A stretch of DNA of 64,000 nucleotides, from the NCBI RefSeq assembly GCF_006912135.1, contig NZ_VIRS01000017.1, positions 62,001 through 126,000 on the forward strand. The letters run 5' to 3'. This document shows positions 15,298 to 24,834 of the stretch, piece after piece. The first letter of the stretch is position 1. The number at the start of each line of letters is the position of its first letter. The notes beneath the pieces were generated by a model, which was given only the letters and a program-made list of their open reading frames with translations, had not been told where the DNA came from and made no database searches. The stretch is from Cryptosporangium phraense. GTDB taxonomy: Bacteria > Actinomycetota > Actinomycetes > Mycobacteriales > Cryptosporangiaceae. Made by a program: the position numbers and the translations under genes.

Positions 15298-16782
15298 ATG
15301 GGCGCCCCCGAGATTTGGTTCCTCACCGGTAGTCAGGGCCTCTACGGGCCGGAGACGCTGGACCAGGTCGCCGACCAGTCCCGCCGGATCTCCGACGAGC
15401 TCGGAGCGGCCGGCCTGCCCGCGAGCGTCGTGTGGAAGCCGGTGCTCACTGACGCGGGCGCGATCCTCCGGCTCTGCGAGGAGGCCAACGCGAACCCGGA
15501 CGTGATCGGGCTGGTCGCCTGGATGCACACGTTCTCCCCGGCCAAGATGTGGATCGCCGGCCTCGACGCGCTGCGCAAGCCGCTGCTGCACCTGCACACG
15601 CAGGCCAACGTCGCGCTGCCCTGGGCCGAGATCGACATGGACTTCATGAACCTCAACCAGGCCGCGCACGGCGACCGCGAGTTCGGGTTCATCCAGGCCC
15701 GGCTCGGCGTCGCCCGCAAGACCGTGGCCGGCCACGTGTCCGACCCGCGGGTCGTCGGCCGCGTGGCCGCCTGGGCCCGCGCCGCCCGCGGCTACGCCGA
15801 GATGCGGACGCTGCGCCTGGCCCGCTTCGGCGACAACATGCGTGACGTCGCAGTGACCGAGGGCGACAAGGTCGAGGCCCAGCTCAAGTTCGGGGTCTCG
15901 GTGAACACCTACGGCGTGAACGACCTGGTCGAGGTCGTCGACGCGGCTCCCGACGCCGAGGTCGACAAGCTGGTCGGCGACTACGCCGAGCTCTACCGGG
16001 TGGCGCCCGAGCTGCTGGACGGCGGCGAGCGGCACGAGTCGCTGCGCTACGCGGCCCGGATCGAGGTCGGCCTGCGCGCGTTCCTCGACGACGGCGGCTT
16101 CAAGGCGTTCACCACGAACTTCGAGGACCTCGGCGGCCTGCGCCAGCTGCCCGGCCTGGCCGTCCAGCGGCTGATGGCCGACGGCTACGGCTTCGGCGGC
16201 GAGGGCGACTGGAAGACGTCGGTACTGCTGCGCACGCTCAAGGCGATGACGCCCGGCGGCACCTCGTTCATGGAGGACTACACCTACGACCTGACGCCCG
16301 GCTCGGAGCGGATCCTCGGCGCCCACATGCTCGAGGTGTGCCCGAGCATCGCCGTCGACACCCCCAGCGTCGAGATCCACCCGCTGAGCATCGGCGGGCG
16401 CGAGGACCCGGTCCGACTGGTGTTCGACGCGGCGCCCGGCCCGGCCGTCGTAATCGGCATGGCCGACCTGGGGGAGCGGTTCCGGCTGGTCGCGAACGAG
16501 ATCGAGGTCGTGGCGCCGAGCGAGCCGCTGCCCAAGCTGCCGGTCGCCCGCGCGGTCTGGAAGCCGGCGCCCGACCTGGCCACGTCGGCCGAGTCGTGGC
16601 TCACCGCGGGCGGGCCGCACCACACGGTCCTGTCGTCCGCCGTCGGGGTCGAGGAGCTCACCGATCTGGCCGAGATGGTGGCCACCGAGCTGGTCGTGAT
16701 CGACGCCGGGACCACCCAGCGGACGCTGGCCAACGAGCTCCGCTGGAACCAGGCGTACTACCGCCTGGCCAGGGGTTTCTAA
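15298..16782 (+). CDS. araA: L-arabinose isomerase
   Basis: Converts L-arabinose to L-ribulose, the first step of L-arabinose use, in the cytoplasm with Mn2+. The 494-residue length matches the family. Seen: [14 protein letters not shown] at the N-terminus, [12 protein letters not shown], and [11 protein letters not shown], all highly conserved in AraA; metal/active-site region [12 protein letters not shown] and the C-terminal GGPHHTVLS with the paired histidines. ATG at 15298 follows AAAGAGG by 6 bases; an in-frame ATG at 15280 lies before that site. The gene carries its own LacI-type operator. araB and araD are not in the window, so ribulokinase and epimerase must lie elsewhere. Confidence 0.96.
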   Translation: MGAPEIWFLTGSQGLYGPETLDQVADQSRRISDELGAAGLPASVVWKPVLTDAGAILRLCEEANANPDVIGLVAWMHTFSPAKMWIAGLDALRKPLLHLHTQANVALPWAEIDMDFMNLNQAAHGDREFGFIQARLGVARKTVAGHVSDPRVVGRVAAWARAARGYAEMRTLRLARFGDNMRDVAVTEGDKVEAQLKFGVSVNTYGVNDLVEVVDAAPDAEVDKLVGDYAELYRVAPELLDGGERHESLRYAARIEVGLRAFLDDGGFKAFTTNFEDLGGLRQLPGLAVQRLMADGYGFGGEGDWKTSVLLRTLKAMTPGGTSFMEDYTYDLTPGSERILGAHMLEVCPSIAVDTPSVEIHPLSIGGREDPVRLVFDAAPGPAVVIGMADLGERFRLVANEIEVVAPSEPLPKLPVARAVWKPAPDLATSAESWLTAGGPHHTVLSSAVGVEELTDLAEMVATELVVIDAGTTQRTLANELRWNQAYYRLARGF

Positions 16783-16786
16783 GAGT

Positions 16787-16856
16787 CTCCTCAACTTTCG
16801 CCCTGGGCGCCCGATGGAGGTTTCAGTCGGGTTGTGCCCAGGGTGGAATTGAGGAG
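16787..16856 (+). promoter_or_regulatory. Long inverted repeat covering the chemoreceptor ribosome site
   Basis: CTCCTCAA (16787-16794) pairs with TTGAGGAG (16849-16856), then, past one bulged base, 16796-16808 pairs with 16836-16848 with two G-U wobbles, giving about 21 bp. A small inner stem CCCGA/TCGGG (16810-16814, 16827-16831) sits in the loop. The outer 3' arm is the GAGGAG ribosome site of the chemoreceptor gene, so the fold would hide it. It begins 4 bases after the araA stop and could also act as a terminator. Confidence 0.55.
16790..16817 (+). promoter_or_regulatory. Candidate flagellar/WhiG-type sigma promoter
   Basis: TCAA at 16791-16794, then exactly 15 bases, then CCCGATGG at 16810-16817, resembling TAAA-N15-GCCGATAA used by the FliA/WhiG sigma class. 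The location 44 bases before a chemoreceptor start fits. If used, transcription starts inside the inverted repeat and the 5' arm is not transcribed. Confidence 0.45.
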
Positions 16857-16860
16857 CGGC

Positions 16861-18465
16861 ATGGCGCAGCGCAACGTTCTGGTCCGGTGGCTGGGCGACC
16901 GCTCGGTCAAGGCCAAGCTCGTGATCGCCCTCGGCGTGCTCGCGGTCGTCGCGATCGCGGTCGGCGTCCTCGGCCTGATGAAGCTCAGCGAGACGAACAA
17001 GGACTCGCAGTATCTCTACAACGAGAACGTCCAGTCGCTGATCGCCCTCGGCCGGGTCCATCAGGAAGAGCTCAAGACCCGGATGCTCGTCAACGGGCAC
17101 GCCACCTCGCTCGACGTCAAGACGATGGACGTGTGGGAAGGCAAGATCAAGGACAGCGACGCCGAACTGGCCACCTGGGAGCAGAAGTACGAGGACCTGG
17201 GGCCGGAGGACACGGCGACCTGGAACGAGTTCAAAACGACGTGGGCGCAGTGGCAGGCCTACCGCGACAGCACGCTGCTGCCGCTGAGCCGGGCCAACAA
17301 GAACGCCGAGTTCAACGTCGCGCTGAACGGCACCGCGCAGACCCTGGTCAGCAAGGCCGCGGACGAGCTCGACTCGCTCGAGGCCACCGACTCGAACCTC
17401 GCCAAGCAGACCGCCAACCGGGCCGGTGACGCCTACCGCAGCGCCCGCACCTGGGTGATCGTGCTGCTGGTCGTCGGGCTGCTGATCGCCGGCGCGCTGA
17501 GCGTCGTCATCACGCAGTTGATCGTGGCGCCGCTACGGCGGGTCTCCTCGACGCTGGAGGCGATGGCCCGCGGGGACCTGACGACGTCGGCCGAGGTGAA
17601 CTCGAAGGACGAGGTCGGCCAGATGGCCGAATCGCTGGGCCGGGCCCAGCAGAGCGTGCGGGAGGCGATCAGCGCCCTGTCGGTGAGCGCCGACACGCTC
17701 GCGTCCAGTGCGGACGAGCTGTCGTCGGTCAGCCAGCAGATCGCGAACACCGCGCAGGACGCGTCCTCGCAGGCCGGCGTCGTCTCCGAGGCCTCCGAGG
17801 AGGTCTCCCGGAACGTGCAGACGGTCGCGGCCGGGTCCGAGGAGATGGGGTCGGCGATCCGGGAGATCTCGCAGTCGGCCAACGACGCGGCCGGGGTCGC
17901 GTCCAAGGCCGTGGACGCGGCGGCCGCGACGAACGCGACCGTCGCCAAGCTGGGCGAGTCCTCGATCGAGATCGGCAACGTCGTCAAGGTCATCACCTCG
18001 ATCGCCGAGCAGACGAACCTGCTGGCGCTGAACGCGACGATCGAGGCCGCGCGGGCCGGCGAGGCGGGCAAGGGCTTCGCGGTCGTCGCGAACGAGGTCA
18101 AGGACCTCGCGCAGGAGACCGCCAAGGCCACCGAGGACATCTCGAAGCGGGTCGAGGCGATCCAGGCCGACACCGACTCCGCGGTGTCGGCGATCGAGCA
18201 GATCTCCGGGATCATCGCCCAGATCAACGACTACCAGATGACGATCGCGTCCGCGGTCGAGGAGCAGACCGCGACGACCAACGAGATGAACCGGAGCATC
18301 GCCGAGGCCGCGCAGAGCTCCTCGCAGATCGCCGCGAACATCTCCGGGGTGGCCGACGCGACCTCGCGCACGTCCGGCAACGCCGGTGACGCGCGCCAGG
18401 CCGCCGAACGCCTCAACGCGATGTCTTCCGACCTCCGCGCGCTGGTCGGCCGCTTCCGTTACTAG
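16861..18465 (+). CDS. Methyl-accepting chemotaxis protein
   Basis: Membrane chemoreceptor, 534 residues. Layout: short cytoplasmic start, TM1 (~19-40), an extracellular ~155-residue four-helix-bundle sensor, TM2 (~197-218), HAMP (~219-270) and the long signalling domain. The hairpin tip that binds CheA/CheW is present: [20 protein letters not shown], followed by [17 protein letters not shown]. Gln/Glu pairs in the flanking helices could be methylation sites. ATG at 16861 follows GAGGAG. Its presence implies a motile cell stage. No other chemotaxis or flagellar gene is adjacent; it follows the arabinose isomerase, so sensing a plant sugar is a tempting but unproven idea. Confidence 0.94.
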   Translation: MAQRNVLVRWLGDRSVKAKLVIALGVLAVVAIAVGVLGLMKLSETNKDSQYLYNENVQSLIALGRVHQEELKTRMLVNGHATSLDVKTMDVWEGKIKDSDAELATWEQKYEDLGPEDTATWNEFKTTWAQWQAYRDSTLLPLSRANKNAEFNVALNGTAQTLVSKAADELDSLEATDSNLAKQTANRAGDAYRSARTWVIVLLVVGLLIAGALSVVITQLIVAPLRRVSSTLEAMARGDLTTSAEVNSKDEVGQMAESLGRAQQSVREAISALSVSADTLASSADELSSVSQQIANTAQDASSQAGVVSEASEEVSRNVQTVAAGSEEMGSAIREISQSANDAAGVASKAVDAAAATNATVAKLGESSIEIGNVVKVITSIAEQTNLLALNATIEAARAGEAGKGFAVVANEVKDLAQETAKATEDISKRVEAIQADTDSAVSAIEQISGIIAQINDYQMTIASAVEEQTATTNEMNRSIAEAAQSSSQIAANISGVADATSRTSGNAGDARQAAERLNAMSSDLRALVGRFRY

Positions 18466-18475
18466 TCTGTGCGGC

Positions 18476-20794
18476 GTGCCCGAGCCGAAGGTTGTGGAAT
18501 TACTCGTCCACGGGGTCGGCGGAGCGACGCCGAACGAACAGCTCGACGACCCGTCACCGACCAGAGTGTCCGGTGACGGGACCGTCGGCTTCTACCGCCA
18601 CAAGTCGCCCCCGCCGGGCGTGACGCCGCCGGACGCGCTGCTGGGGACCGGGGCCGAAGGGCCCAACCCGGAGGCCTCGGGAGACTTCCCGGGCGCGCGC
18701 AGCGCCGAGGTGCGGGCGAGCCTGGTGCAGGAGGCCTACTGCTGGGGCGGCATCAACTCGGCCACCAAGAGCCGGGCCGCCTGGATCATCCTGGCCCCGT
18801 TCACGCTGATCAACGCGGCCTGCTGGATGCGGTCGGCCGGTCCGTCCGATCGGGCCGGCCGCATCGGCAAGGGCCTGCACGAGGCCGCGTCGCGCCTGCT
18901 CGCGTTATCGCTGACCGGCACGTTGCTGCTGGCCGCGGGCGGGGTCGGCGTCGACATGATCGGCTGGCAGTGCGCGTCCCGGCCGGAGTGCGGCAGCCGC
19001 TGGTCGGTGCTCGAGTTCCTGTCGCGCCCGGACAGTTGGGCGCACCCGGCCGGACGGCGGCTGGCCCTCACCGCGCTGGTGCCGCTGATCCTGCTCGGCC
19101 TGCTCTGGTACCTGGCCCGCCGGAGTTGGGTGGCGTACGAGAGCGTCCGGTTCCGCGTCGACGTCGCCGAGGGGACCTCGGGCCTGTCGGCGCCGGGGTT
19201 CTGGGAGGGTGAGTTCCAGGTCGGGCGTCTGCGGACGTTGCACGTCTCCCTGGGGGTGGTGACGGTCGCGTTGCTGCTGACCGTTCCGGCGTTCACTGTG
19301 GACGGTCTGGGGGACGCTTCGCCGGGCTGGGGTGCGGTGGTTCTCGCCGCGGTGCTCCTCGTGCTGGTGTTGCTGGTCGTGGCGACGGCGGCCCAGGGGA
19401 GCGCGCGGGGCTTCCCTGGGGTGGGTGCGCTGCGGCTGGCGTCGTTCGCGGTGCTGGTCGCATCGGTGGTGTACGTGCTGGCGCCGCACTCGTGGCCCGG
19501 CCCGGGGCACCGGCTGCCCGGGTACGGGACGCTGCTGATGCTGTGGGTGGGTGCGCAGCTGGTCCTGATCGGGATTCTGGGGATCGCGGCCGTTCTGACC
19601 GGACGGGGGAGCAGCGGGCAGATGCTGCGCGGGTTCGTCGCGCCGGTGTTCGCCGCGTTCGGGATCTTCTCCGGGATCGCGTACTCGGCCGCGCTGCTCA
19701 CCCGGGTCTCGGACTGGCTCGGCCACGGCCGCGACGGCGCGCTGCTGGCCCGGCCGCCGGCCGTCGTGTCGTGGGCGGCGGTGGCGTTCGGCGTCGAGGT
19801 CGTTCTGGTGGTGCTGCTCGCGCTGTACCTGGTGGTGCGGGTGACGTGGCGGGTCGGCCGCGGGTGGCGCGGGGTGCTCGACGAGTACCACGTGACCGCG
19901 ACCGCGCCCGACACCCCGGGCAGCGGCCCGGTGCCGGAGATCTCCGGGCGGGCCCGTCAGCAGGCCAAGAAGATCGTCCGGATGCGCGCGATCGCCGACC
20001 TCACCGAGAGCGCGGGCCGCTACCTCGCGCTGCTGGTCCTGCCGCTGGTGGCGCTGGGCACCTACGGCGTCGTGACGACGCTGACGCACTGGGCCACCCC
20101 GCCGACGCCGGCCACCTACTCGGTGCAGTACGTCAACCCGGTGCCGGGCGCGGTGACGCTGCTCTACAACGCCGGGTCGTGGGTGGTCGGGGCGACCGCG
20201 ATCGGGCTGGTCTGGCTGGTCTCGCAGGCCTACCGGAACGAGGCGCTGCGCAAGGTCGTCGGCGTCCTCTGGGACCTGGGGACGTTCTGGCCGCGGGCCG
20301 CCCACCCGCTGGCTCCGCCCTGCTACGGCGAGCGGTGCGTGCCGGAGCTCGTCGCCCGGATCACGTTGCTGACCGAGCAGGGGCACGGCGTCGTGGTGTC
20401 CGGGCACTCGCAGGGCAGCGTGCTCGCCGCCGCCACGCTGCTGAAGCTGCCCGCCGCGCGGGCCGGACGGGTCGCGCTGCTGACCCACGGGTCGCCGCTG
20501 CAGCGCCTGTACGGGCGGTTCTTTCCCGCGTACTTCCACGCGCAGGAGCTGGAGACGCTGGCCGGGCGGTTACCGCGCTGGCGGAACCTCTGGCGGGAGA
20601 CCGATCCGATCGGAGGACCGATCGAGGCGGTCGAGCGTCATGGCGCGCTGGCCGACCCGGTGCAGTTCTTCCCGGAGCCGCACGAGGTGGCCTATCCGCC
20701 GATCCGCTGGCACCTCGACTATCCGCTGGATCCCGCGTACGGCGACGAGCTGGCCGCAGCCGCCGCTACCGTCCGTCAAGGTAACGTTGAGTGA
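18476..20794 (+). CDS. Membrane-embedded alpha/beta-hydrolase-like protein
   Basis: A 772-residue protein in which a hydrolase seems split by a membrane domain. The N-terminus has ELLVHGVGG (an oxyanion-hole-like turn, residues ~8-16). Residues ~100-590 hold many hydrophobic segments, roughly ten helices. The C-terminal part has VVVSGHSQGSVLAAATLL (~640-655), a nucleophile elbow GHSQGS, and later histidines (RWHLDYP) that could complete a triad. So the fold resembles a lipase/esterase anchored to the membrane. GTG at 18476 begins 10 bases after the chemoreceptor stop, with no clear ribosome site. I do not recognise a named family; substrate and role unknown. Confidence 0.72.
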   Translation: MPEPKVVELLVHGVGGATPNEQLDDPSPTRVSGDGTVGFYRHKSPPPGVTPPDALLGTGAEGPNPEASGDFPGARSAEVRASLVQEAYCWGGINSATKSRAAWIILAPFTLINAACWMRSAGPSDRAGRIGKGLHEAASRLLALSLTGTLLLAAGGVGVDMIGWQCASRPECGSRWSVLEFLSRPDSWAHPAGRRLALTALVPLILLGLLWYLARRSWVAYESVRFRVDVAEGTSGLSAPGFWEGEFQVGRLRTLHVSLGVVTVALLLTVPAFTVDGLGDASPGWGAVVLAAVLLVLVLLVVATAAQGSARGFPGVGALRLASFAVLVASVVYVLAPHSWPGPGHRLPGYGTLLMLWVGAQLVLIGILGIAAVLTGRGSSGQMLRGFVAPVFAAFGIFSGIAYSAALLTRVSDWLGHGRDGALLARPPAVVSWAAVAFGVEVVLVVLLALYLVVRVTWRVGRGWRGVLDEYHVTATAPDTPGSGPVPEISGRARQQAKKIVRMRAIADLTESAGRYLALLVLPLVALGTYGVVTTLTHWATPPTPATYSVQYVNPVPGAVTLLYNAGSWVVGATAIGLVWLVSQAYRNEALRKVVGVLWDLGTFWPRAAHPLAPPCYGERCVPELVARITLLTEQGHGVVVSGHSQGSVLAAATLLKLPAARAGRVALLTHGSPLQRLYGRFFPAYFHAQELETLAGRLPRWRNLWRETDPIGGPIEAVERHGALADPVQFFPEPHEVAYPPIRWHLDYPLDPAYGDELAAAAATVRQGNVE

Positions 20795-20819
20795 CTATTT
20801 TCCCAGGCTGGAGGAGCCC

Positions 20820-21224
20820 ATGGTCTCGCGTCTGAACCCCTACGTGCACTTCCGCGGGCAGGCCCGCGAAGCGCTCGACTTCTACCGGAGCGTCCTCGGC
20901 GGTGAGCTGAACGTGATGACGTTCGGCCAGTTCGGCGGCGACGCCGAGATTGCCGACCAGGTCATGCACGGCCAGCTGGAGACGCCGGCCGGCTACACGC
21001 TGATGGTCTCGGACCTGCCGCCGGGTATGCCGCTCAACCCGGGTGACAACTTCACGGTCAGCATCAGCGGCGACGACGCCGAGGAGCTACGCGGGTACTT
21101 CGCGAAGCTGGCCGAGGGTGGCACCGTACAGACGCCGCTGGAGAAGCAGATGTGGGGCGACGAGTTCGGCGCGGTCACCGACAAGTTCGGCGTTCCCTGG
21201 CTGGTGAACATCAGCGCGTCGTAG
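20820..21224 (+). CDS. VOC/PhnB-like protein
   Basis: A 134-residue vicinal-oxygen-chelate fold protein of the PhnB/3-demethylubiquinone-methyltransferase-like group. Seen: NPYVHFRGQAREALDFYRSVLGGEL at the start (quoted in part as YRSVLGGEL), DQVMHGQLETP and the ending KFGVPWLVNIS, all typical of this group. These proteins are common and their substrates generally unknown. ATG at 20820 follows GGAGGAG closely. It is the last intact gene before a decayed region. Confidence 0.85.
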   Translation: MVSRLNPYVHFRGQAREALDFYRSVLGGELNVMTFGQFGGDAEIADQVMHGQLETPAGYTLMVSDLPPGMPLNPGDNFTVSISGDDAEELRGYFAKLAEGGTVQTPLEKQMWGDEFGAVTDKFGVPWLVNISAS

Positions 21225-21299
21225 CGTCGTCGGCATGTGCCGACGTCACCGCCGGCGCGGCGGGGCGTCCACAGTGGCTCGGCGTGCGGAGCGGCGTCG

Positions 21300-21680
21300 A
21301 GCCGGACGAGCCCGCGACGGTGGGAGGCGTCTTCCGCCGGTGGGCGGCCGGCTACGTGCGTCGTCACCTGCGTTCGCGGCCCGGCCCGGGCGCCCGGAGC
21401 CCGGTCTCGGTGGTCGTTCCGCTGTTCAACCAGGGCCGGTACGTGCGGCAGGCGATCGAATCGGTGCGTGCGCAGGAGACCGCCGCGGAGATCGTCGTCG
21501 TCGACGACCCCGGACGAGCTCCGGACCGGACCACGGGTGCCGGCACACCTCTGGACGACCGGCTACGAGCCGAGTGCGTCGGTGGCGCCGCAGCGGCGAG
21601 GTCGGGCGTGATCGGGGCGGAGCCCAGGTCGACGTGTTCTACTCGGGCGTCCGTGTCTTCAGCGATGAAGGGGACCGAAG
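21300..21680 (+). pseudogene. Remnant of a family 2 glycosyltransferase
   Basis: One reading frame carries the unmistakable N-terminal core of a GT-A family 2 enzyme: SVVVPLFNQGRYVRQAIESV followed shortly by EIVVVDD, where the nucleotide-sugar site begins. After that the frame loses similarity, while another frame holds DVFYSGVRVFSDEG, plausible for the later part. No start, no DxD motif and no acceptor domain remain, so this is a frameshifted, truncated gene of roughly 125 codons. It lies directly before the MetE-like gene. It is not the mycofactocin glycosyltransferase, which is intact at 23380-24834. Confidence 0.6.
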
Positions 21681-21682
21681 CG

Positions 21683-22801
21683 ATGACTGCACGCACTCGC
21701 CCGCCGTTCCGCGCCGATCACGTCGGGAGCCTGTTGCGGCCTCCGAAGCTGCTCGCCGCCCGCGCCGACTTCGCCGCCGGGCGGATCCCGTCCGAGGAGT
21801 TACGGGCGATCGAGGACGACGCGATCCGGACCGTCGTCAGAGAGCAGGAGAACACCGGACTGCGGACGGCGACCGACGGCGAGTTCCGCCGGACGTCGTG
21901 GCACATGGACTTCATCTACCGCCTCGGTGGCGTCCACCGCGCCGACGAGCAGCTGACGGTCAAGTTCCGGAACGCGCAGGGCGGCCTCGAGTTCACGTCC
22001 GCCGCGCTGCGCGTCGACGGTCCGATCACGCTGCCGTCGCCGATCTTCGCCGACGACTTCCTGTTCCTGAAAGACCAGGTCACGACCGGTACGCCGAAAC
22101 TGACGATCCCGTCGCCGAGCATGGTGCACTACCGCGGCGGGCGGGCCGCGATCGATCCGTCGGTGTACCCCGACCTCGACCAGTTCTGGACCGACCTGTC
22201 CGCGGCCTACGCGGAGCAGGTCCGGGCCATCGCCGACCTCGGCTGCACCTACCTGCAGCTCGACGACACGAGCCTGGCCTACCTGAACGACCCGGCCCAG
22301 CGCGAGATGGTCGCGGCCCAGGGCGGTGACCCCGACCACCAGCACGAGCGGTACATCGCCCAGATCAACGCGGCCCTGGCCGGGCGCCCGGACGGGCTGT
22401 CGGTGACGACGCACATGTGCCGGGGCAACTTCCGCTCCTCGTGGGCCGCCGAGGGTGGCTACGACTTCGTCGCCGAGGCGCTGTTCACCCAGCTCGACGT
22501 CGACGGGTTCTTCCTCGAGTACGACGACGAGCGCTCCGGCGACTTCTCGCCGCTGCGGTTCGTGCCGCCGGGCAAGCAGGTCGTGCTCGGCCTGGTCACG
22601 ACCAAGAGCGGCGCGCTGGAGAGCAAGGACGACCTGAAGCGCCGGATCGACGAGGCGAGCAAGTTCGTGTCGCTCGACCAGATCTGCCTGTCGCCCCAGT
22701 GCGGGTTCTCGTCCACCGTGGAGGGCAACGCGCTCACCGCGGCTGAGCAGTGGGCCAAGCTCCGCCTCATCGTCGAGGTCGCCGAGGAGGTCTGGGGCTA
22801 A
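21683..22801 (+). CDS. MetE C-terminal-like (cobalamin-independent methionine synthase family) protein
   Basis: A 372-residue protein with the zinc/homocysteine half of MetE. Seen: FRADHVGSLLRPP at the start, a common signature; TDGEFRRTSWHMDF; and zinc ligands in THMCRGN (His and Cys), FFLEYD (Glu) and SPQCGFSS (Cys), matching the MetE zinc site. The folate-binding N-terminal half of true MetE is absent. Such stand-alone proteins move a methyl group or act on other thiols; the exact reaction is unknown. ATG at 21683 has AAGGGG 9 bases upstream. It is flanked by two pseudogenes. Confidence 0.87.
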   Translation: MTARTRPPFRADHVGSLLRPPKLLAARADFAAGRIPSEELRAIEDDAIRTVVREQENTGLRTATDGEFRRTSWHMDFIYRLGGVHRADEQLTVKFRNAQGGLEFTSAALRVDGPITLPSPIFADDFLFLKDQVTTGTPKLTIPSPSMVHYRGGRAAIDPSVYPDLDQFWTDLSAAYAEQVRAIADLGCTYLQLDDTSLAYLNDPAQREMVAAQGGDPDHQHERYIAQINAALAGRPDGLSVTTHMCRGNFRSSWAAEGGYDFVAEALFTQLDVDGFFLEYDDERSGDFSPLRFVPPGKQVVLGLVTTKSGALESKDDLKRRIDEASKFVSLDQICLSPQCGFSSTVEGNALTAAEQWAKLRLIVEVAEEVWG

Positions 22802-23378
22802 TCGAGCGCGCGGCTCGGACGCTCGTCGTCCGGGCCGCTGCCCCATTGCTCGTCGAGGCGCGCGACCGCGTCGAGCATCGTTTCGGCCGAGCGGCGCAGC
22901 GCGTCGCGGGCACCGAACACCAGCCGCCGATCGGCGAGCACGGCGTCCGCGTCGGCGTACCCGAGCTCGCGCAGCGCCTCGACCGTGCGGCGGCGGAAGT
23001 CCAGCGGCGCGGTCGGGCCACCCGGCCTCCCGGCCGGACCGAGTGGCCGGCTCGGACGGATCTCGACGACCTGGCAACCGCCGAACGCGTGCCGGTCCCA
23101 GGTCAGACCGGTCCCGAGATGGATGACGACCGCGGAGCGGCACCCGGCGTGCGTGGTCAGCGCACCGAGCGGCGTGTTGTCCCAGAGAAAGCCGTCGACG
23201 TACGACCGCCCGCGCACGTCCGGCGGGGAAGGACAGCGGAATCGCGGAGCTCGCGAGCGCCGCGTCGGCCGGGACCGGGCCGGTCGCGACGCGCCGGCGT
23301 CGAGCCGGCCGCGGACGGCGGCGGCCGCCGGGTCCGTCCACTTCAGCGGGTCGGGCCGAATATTTCCGGGCCGGACAC
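22798..23378 (-). pseudogene. Frameshifted, truncated patatin-like phospholipase
   Basis: Three consecutive pieces of a patatin C-terminal region occur in three different minus-strand frames: PDPLKWTDPAAAAVRGRLDA near 23345-23285, then ALASSAIPLSFP near 23250, then RGRSYVDGFLWDNTPLGAL from 23217 downward to a proper stop at 22798. The SAIPLSFP and DG..DNTPL elements are patatin landmarks, the latter carrying the catalytic Asp. The Ser half (GxSxG) is missing. The remnant starts right beside the 3' end of mftF and overlaps the stop of the MetE-like gene. A single base change at TTCCCCGCC would restore the last junction. Confidence 0.68.
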
Positions 23379-23379
23379 C

Positions 23380-24834
23380 TCACCGTCGCCTGGTGCCGGC
23401 CGGGAGGAGCGGGCCGGGGGTGCCGGCCCGCAGCGAGCCCTCCCAGTTGCCGGCCGTGCTGACCGCGTCGTCGAGCAGGCGGGCGGCCAGGTAGCGGTCC
23501 AGGCGGGGGCGGCGGCCGGCCTGCCACCAGTCGGTGACGATCGGCGCGGCCACTGCGGCGGCCAGCGGCGCGCGCAGCCTCGGGACCGCGACGGCCGCCG
23601 GGACCAGCAGCGGCCACCACACGCGGCCGACGGCCCGGGCCAGGCCCATCGCGGTCACCGGCAGGCCGGCCGCGACCAGGTGCGCCGCCTCGGTGACCGG
23701 CGCCGGGACGACAGGCCTCAGCTGCCGGGCCAGTACCCCCACGCCGATCGCGGCGGCGGCCGTGGCCGCCACTGGCCGCCGGGCGGCCAGCAGGACGACG
23801 GTGGCCGCGAGCGCCGGGCTCACCCGGGCGGCCGGCAGCGCACCCGGGTGACGACGTTCGAGCAGCCCGATCGAGCGGGCGTAGAGGCGCCGCCGGGCGA
23901 CGAACGGGCGGAGCCGCGTCCGGTGCTCGTGGCCGATCGTCACCGACGGGACATAGTGGACGTTCCAGCCCGCGTCGACGAGCCGCCATTCGAAGTCGAC
24001 GTCCTCGCCGATCGGGAGCTCCTCGTCGAAGCGTCCGCCGATCTCGTGGACGGCCCGCATCCGCACCAGCAGGGTCGCGGTCGGGACGTAGGGCACGATC
24101 GCGGCCGGCCGGACCAGGCCCGGCGACGGTCCCATGTCGAGCGGCGAGTGCGCGGCCTCGTACTCGCCGAGCCAGCCCGTCCCCGCGCCGTCGCCGTGGC
24201 TCGTCACCCGGGGCGCGACGGCGGCCACCTTCTCGTCGGCGAAGTACGGACGCAGCGCGTGCAGCCAGCCGTCGGGAACGACGACGTCGGAGTCGACCAG
24301 GGCGGCGAACGGGGTCTCGACCGCGGCCAGGCCGGTGTTCCGGGCCGCGGACGGGCCGCGGTTGACCGGGTGGCGCACCAGCCGGGCGTCGAACCGCCCG
24401 GCTACGCCGGCGATCCCGGCGTCGGCCGGGGAACCGTCGTCGACCACGACGACGGGGGCGCCGGGCGCGGTCCGGCGGACCGCCTCCAGGCAGCGGGCGA
24501 GCTCGGCCGGGCGCGCGTAGGTCGGGACGACGACCGTGACGTCGGTGACGCCTTCGGCCGGGTCCCAGACCGGGTGGGCCATCCCGGCGTCGAGCAACCG
24601 GCGGGCGAGCTTGCGGTGGGGCGCGGCCGGGCCGACCGGGGTGCCGTCGGCCCACGCGCGGATCAGCGGGACGCCGGCCTCGGCCACCCGCAGCAGACGC
24701 CCGGGGGAGCCGCCGAGCAGCGTCCGCCCGTCCCCGCTGATCCGGAGCCCGGAGTCCAGCCTCAGCCGAATCCCACCCGGCGCCAGCCCGCCGCCCCCGG
24801 CCACGCCGCCGTCCCTCGCCGCGCCGGAACTCAT
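23380..24834 (-). CDS. mftF: Mycofactocin glycosyltransferase MftF
   Basis: Family 2 glycosyltransferase that decorates premycofactocin with glucose chains (function known from the MftF family). The 484-residue chain has a ~90-residue N-terminal segment, then the GT-A core: VVVPTYARPAELARCLEAV, PVVVVDDGSP, NRGPSAARNTGL, the DxD-like LVDSDVVVP and the IGEDVDFEWRLV motif. The C-terminal third is hydrophobic, pointing to membrane association. ATG at 24834 overlaps the stop of mftR (ATGA), so regulator and transferase are coupled and run away from mftA-C. The gene is separated from its usual place among the rightward genes, a local rearrangement. Confidence 0.92.
   Translation of the reverse strand: MSSGAARDGGVAGGGGLAPGGIRLRLDSGLRISGDGRTLLGGSPGRLLRVAEAGVPLIRAWADGTPVGPAAPHRKLARRLLDAGMAHPVWDPAEGVTDVTVVVPTYARPAELARCLEAVRRTAPGAPVVVVDDGSPADAGIAGVAGRFDARLVRHPVNRGPSAARNTGLAAVETPFAALVDSDVVVPDGWLHALRPYFADEKVAAVAPRVTSHGDGAGTGWLGEYEAAHSPLDMGPSPGLVRPAAIVPYVPTATLLVRMRAVHEIGGRFDEELPIGEDVDFEWRLVDAGWNVHYVPSVTIGHEHRTRLRPFVARRRLYARSIGLLERRHPGALPAARVSPALAATVVLLAARRPVAATAAAAIGVGVLARQLRPVVPAPVTEAAHLVAAGLPVTAMGLARAVGRVWWPLLVPAAVAVPRLRAPLAAAVAAPIVTDWWQAGRRPRLDRYLAARLLDDAVSTAGNWEGSLRAGTPGPLLPAGTRRR

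Noticed and set aside
14998-17100. A 700-codon leftward open frame across araA
   Set aside because: Antisense to a full, well-conserved L-arabinose isomerase; the translation is low-complexity and typical of high-GC mirror frames.
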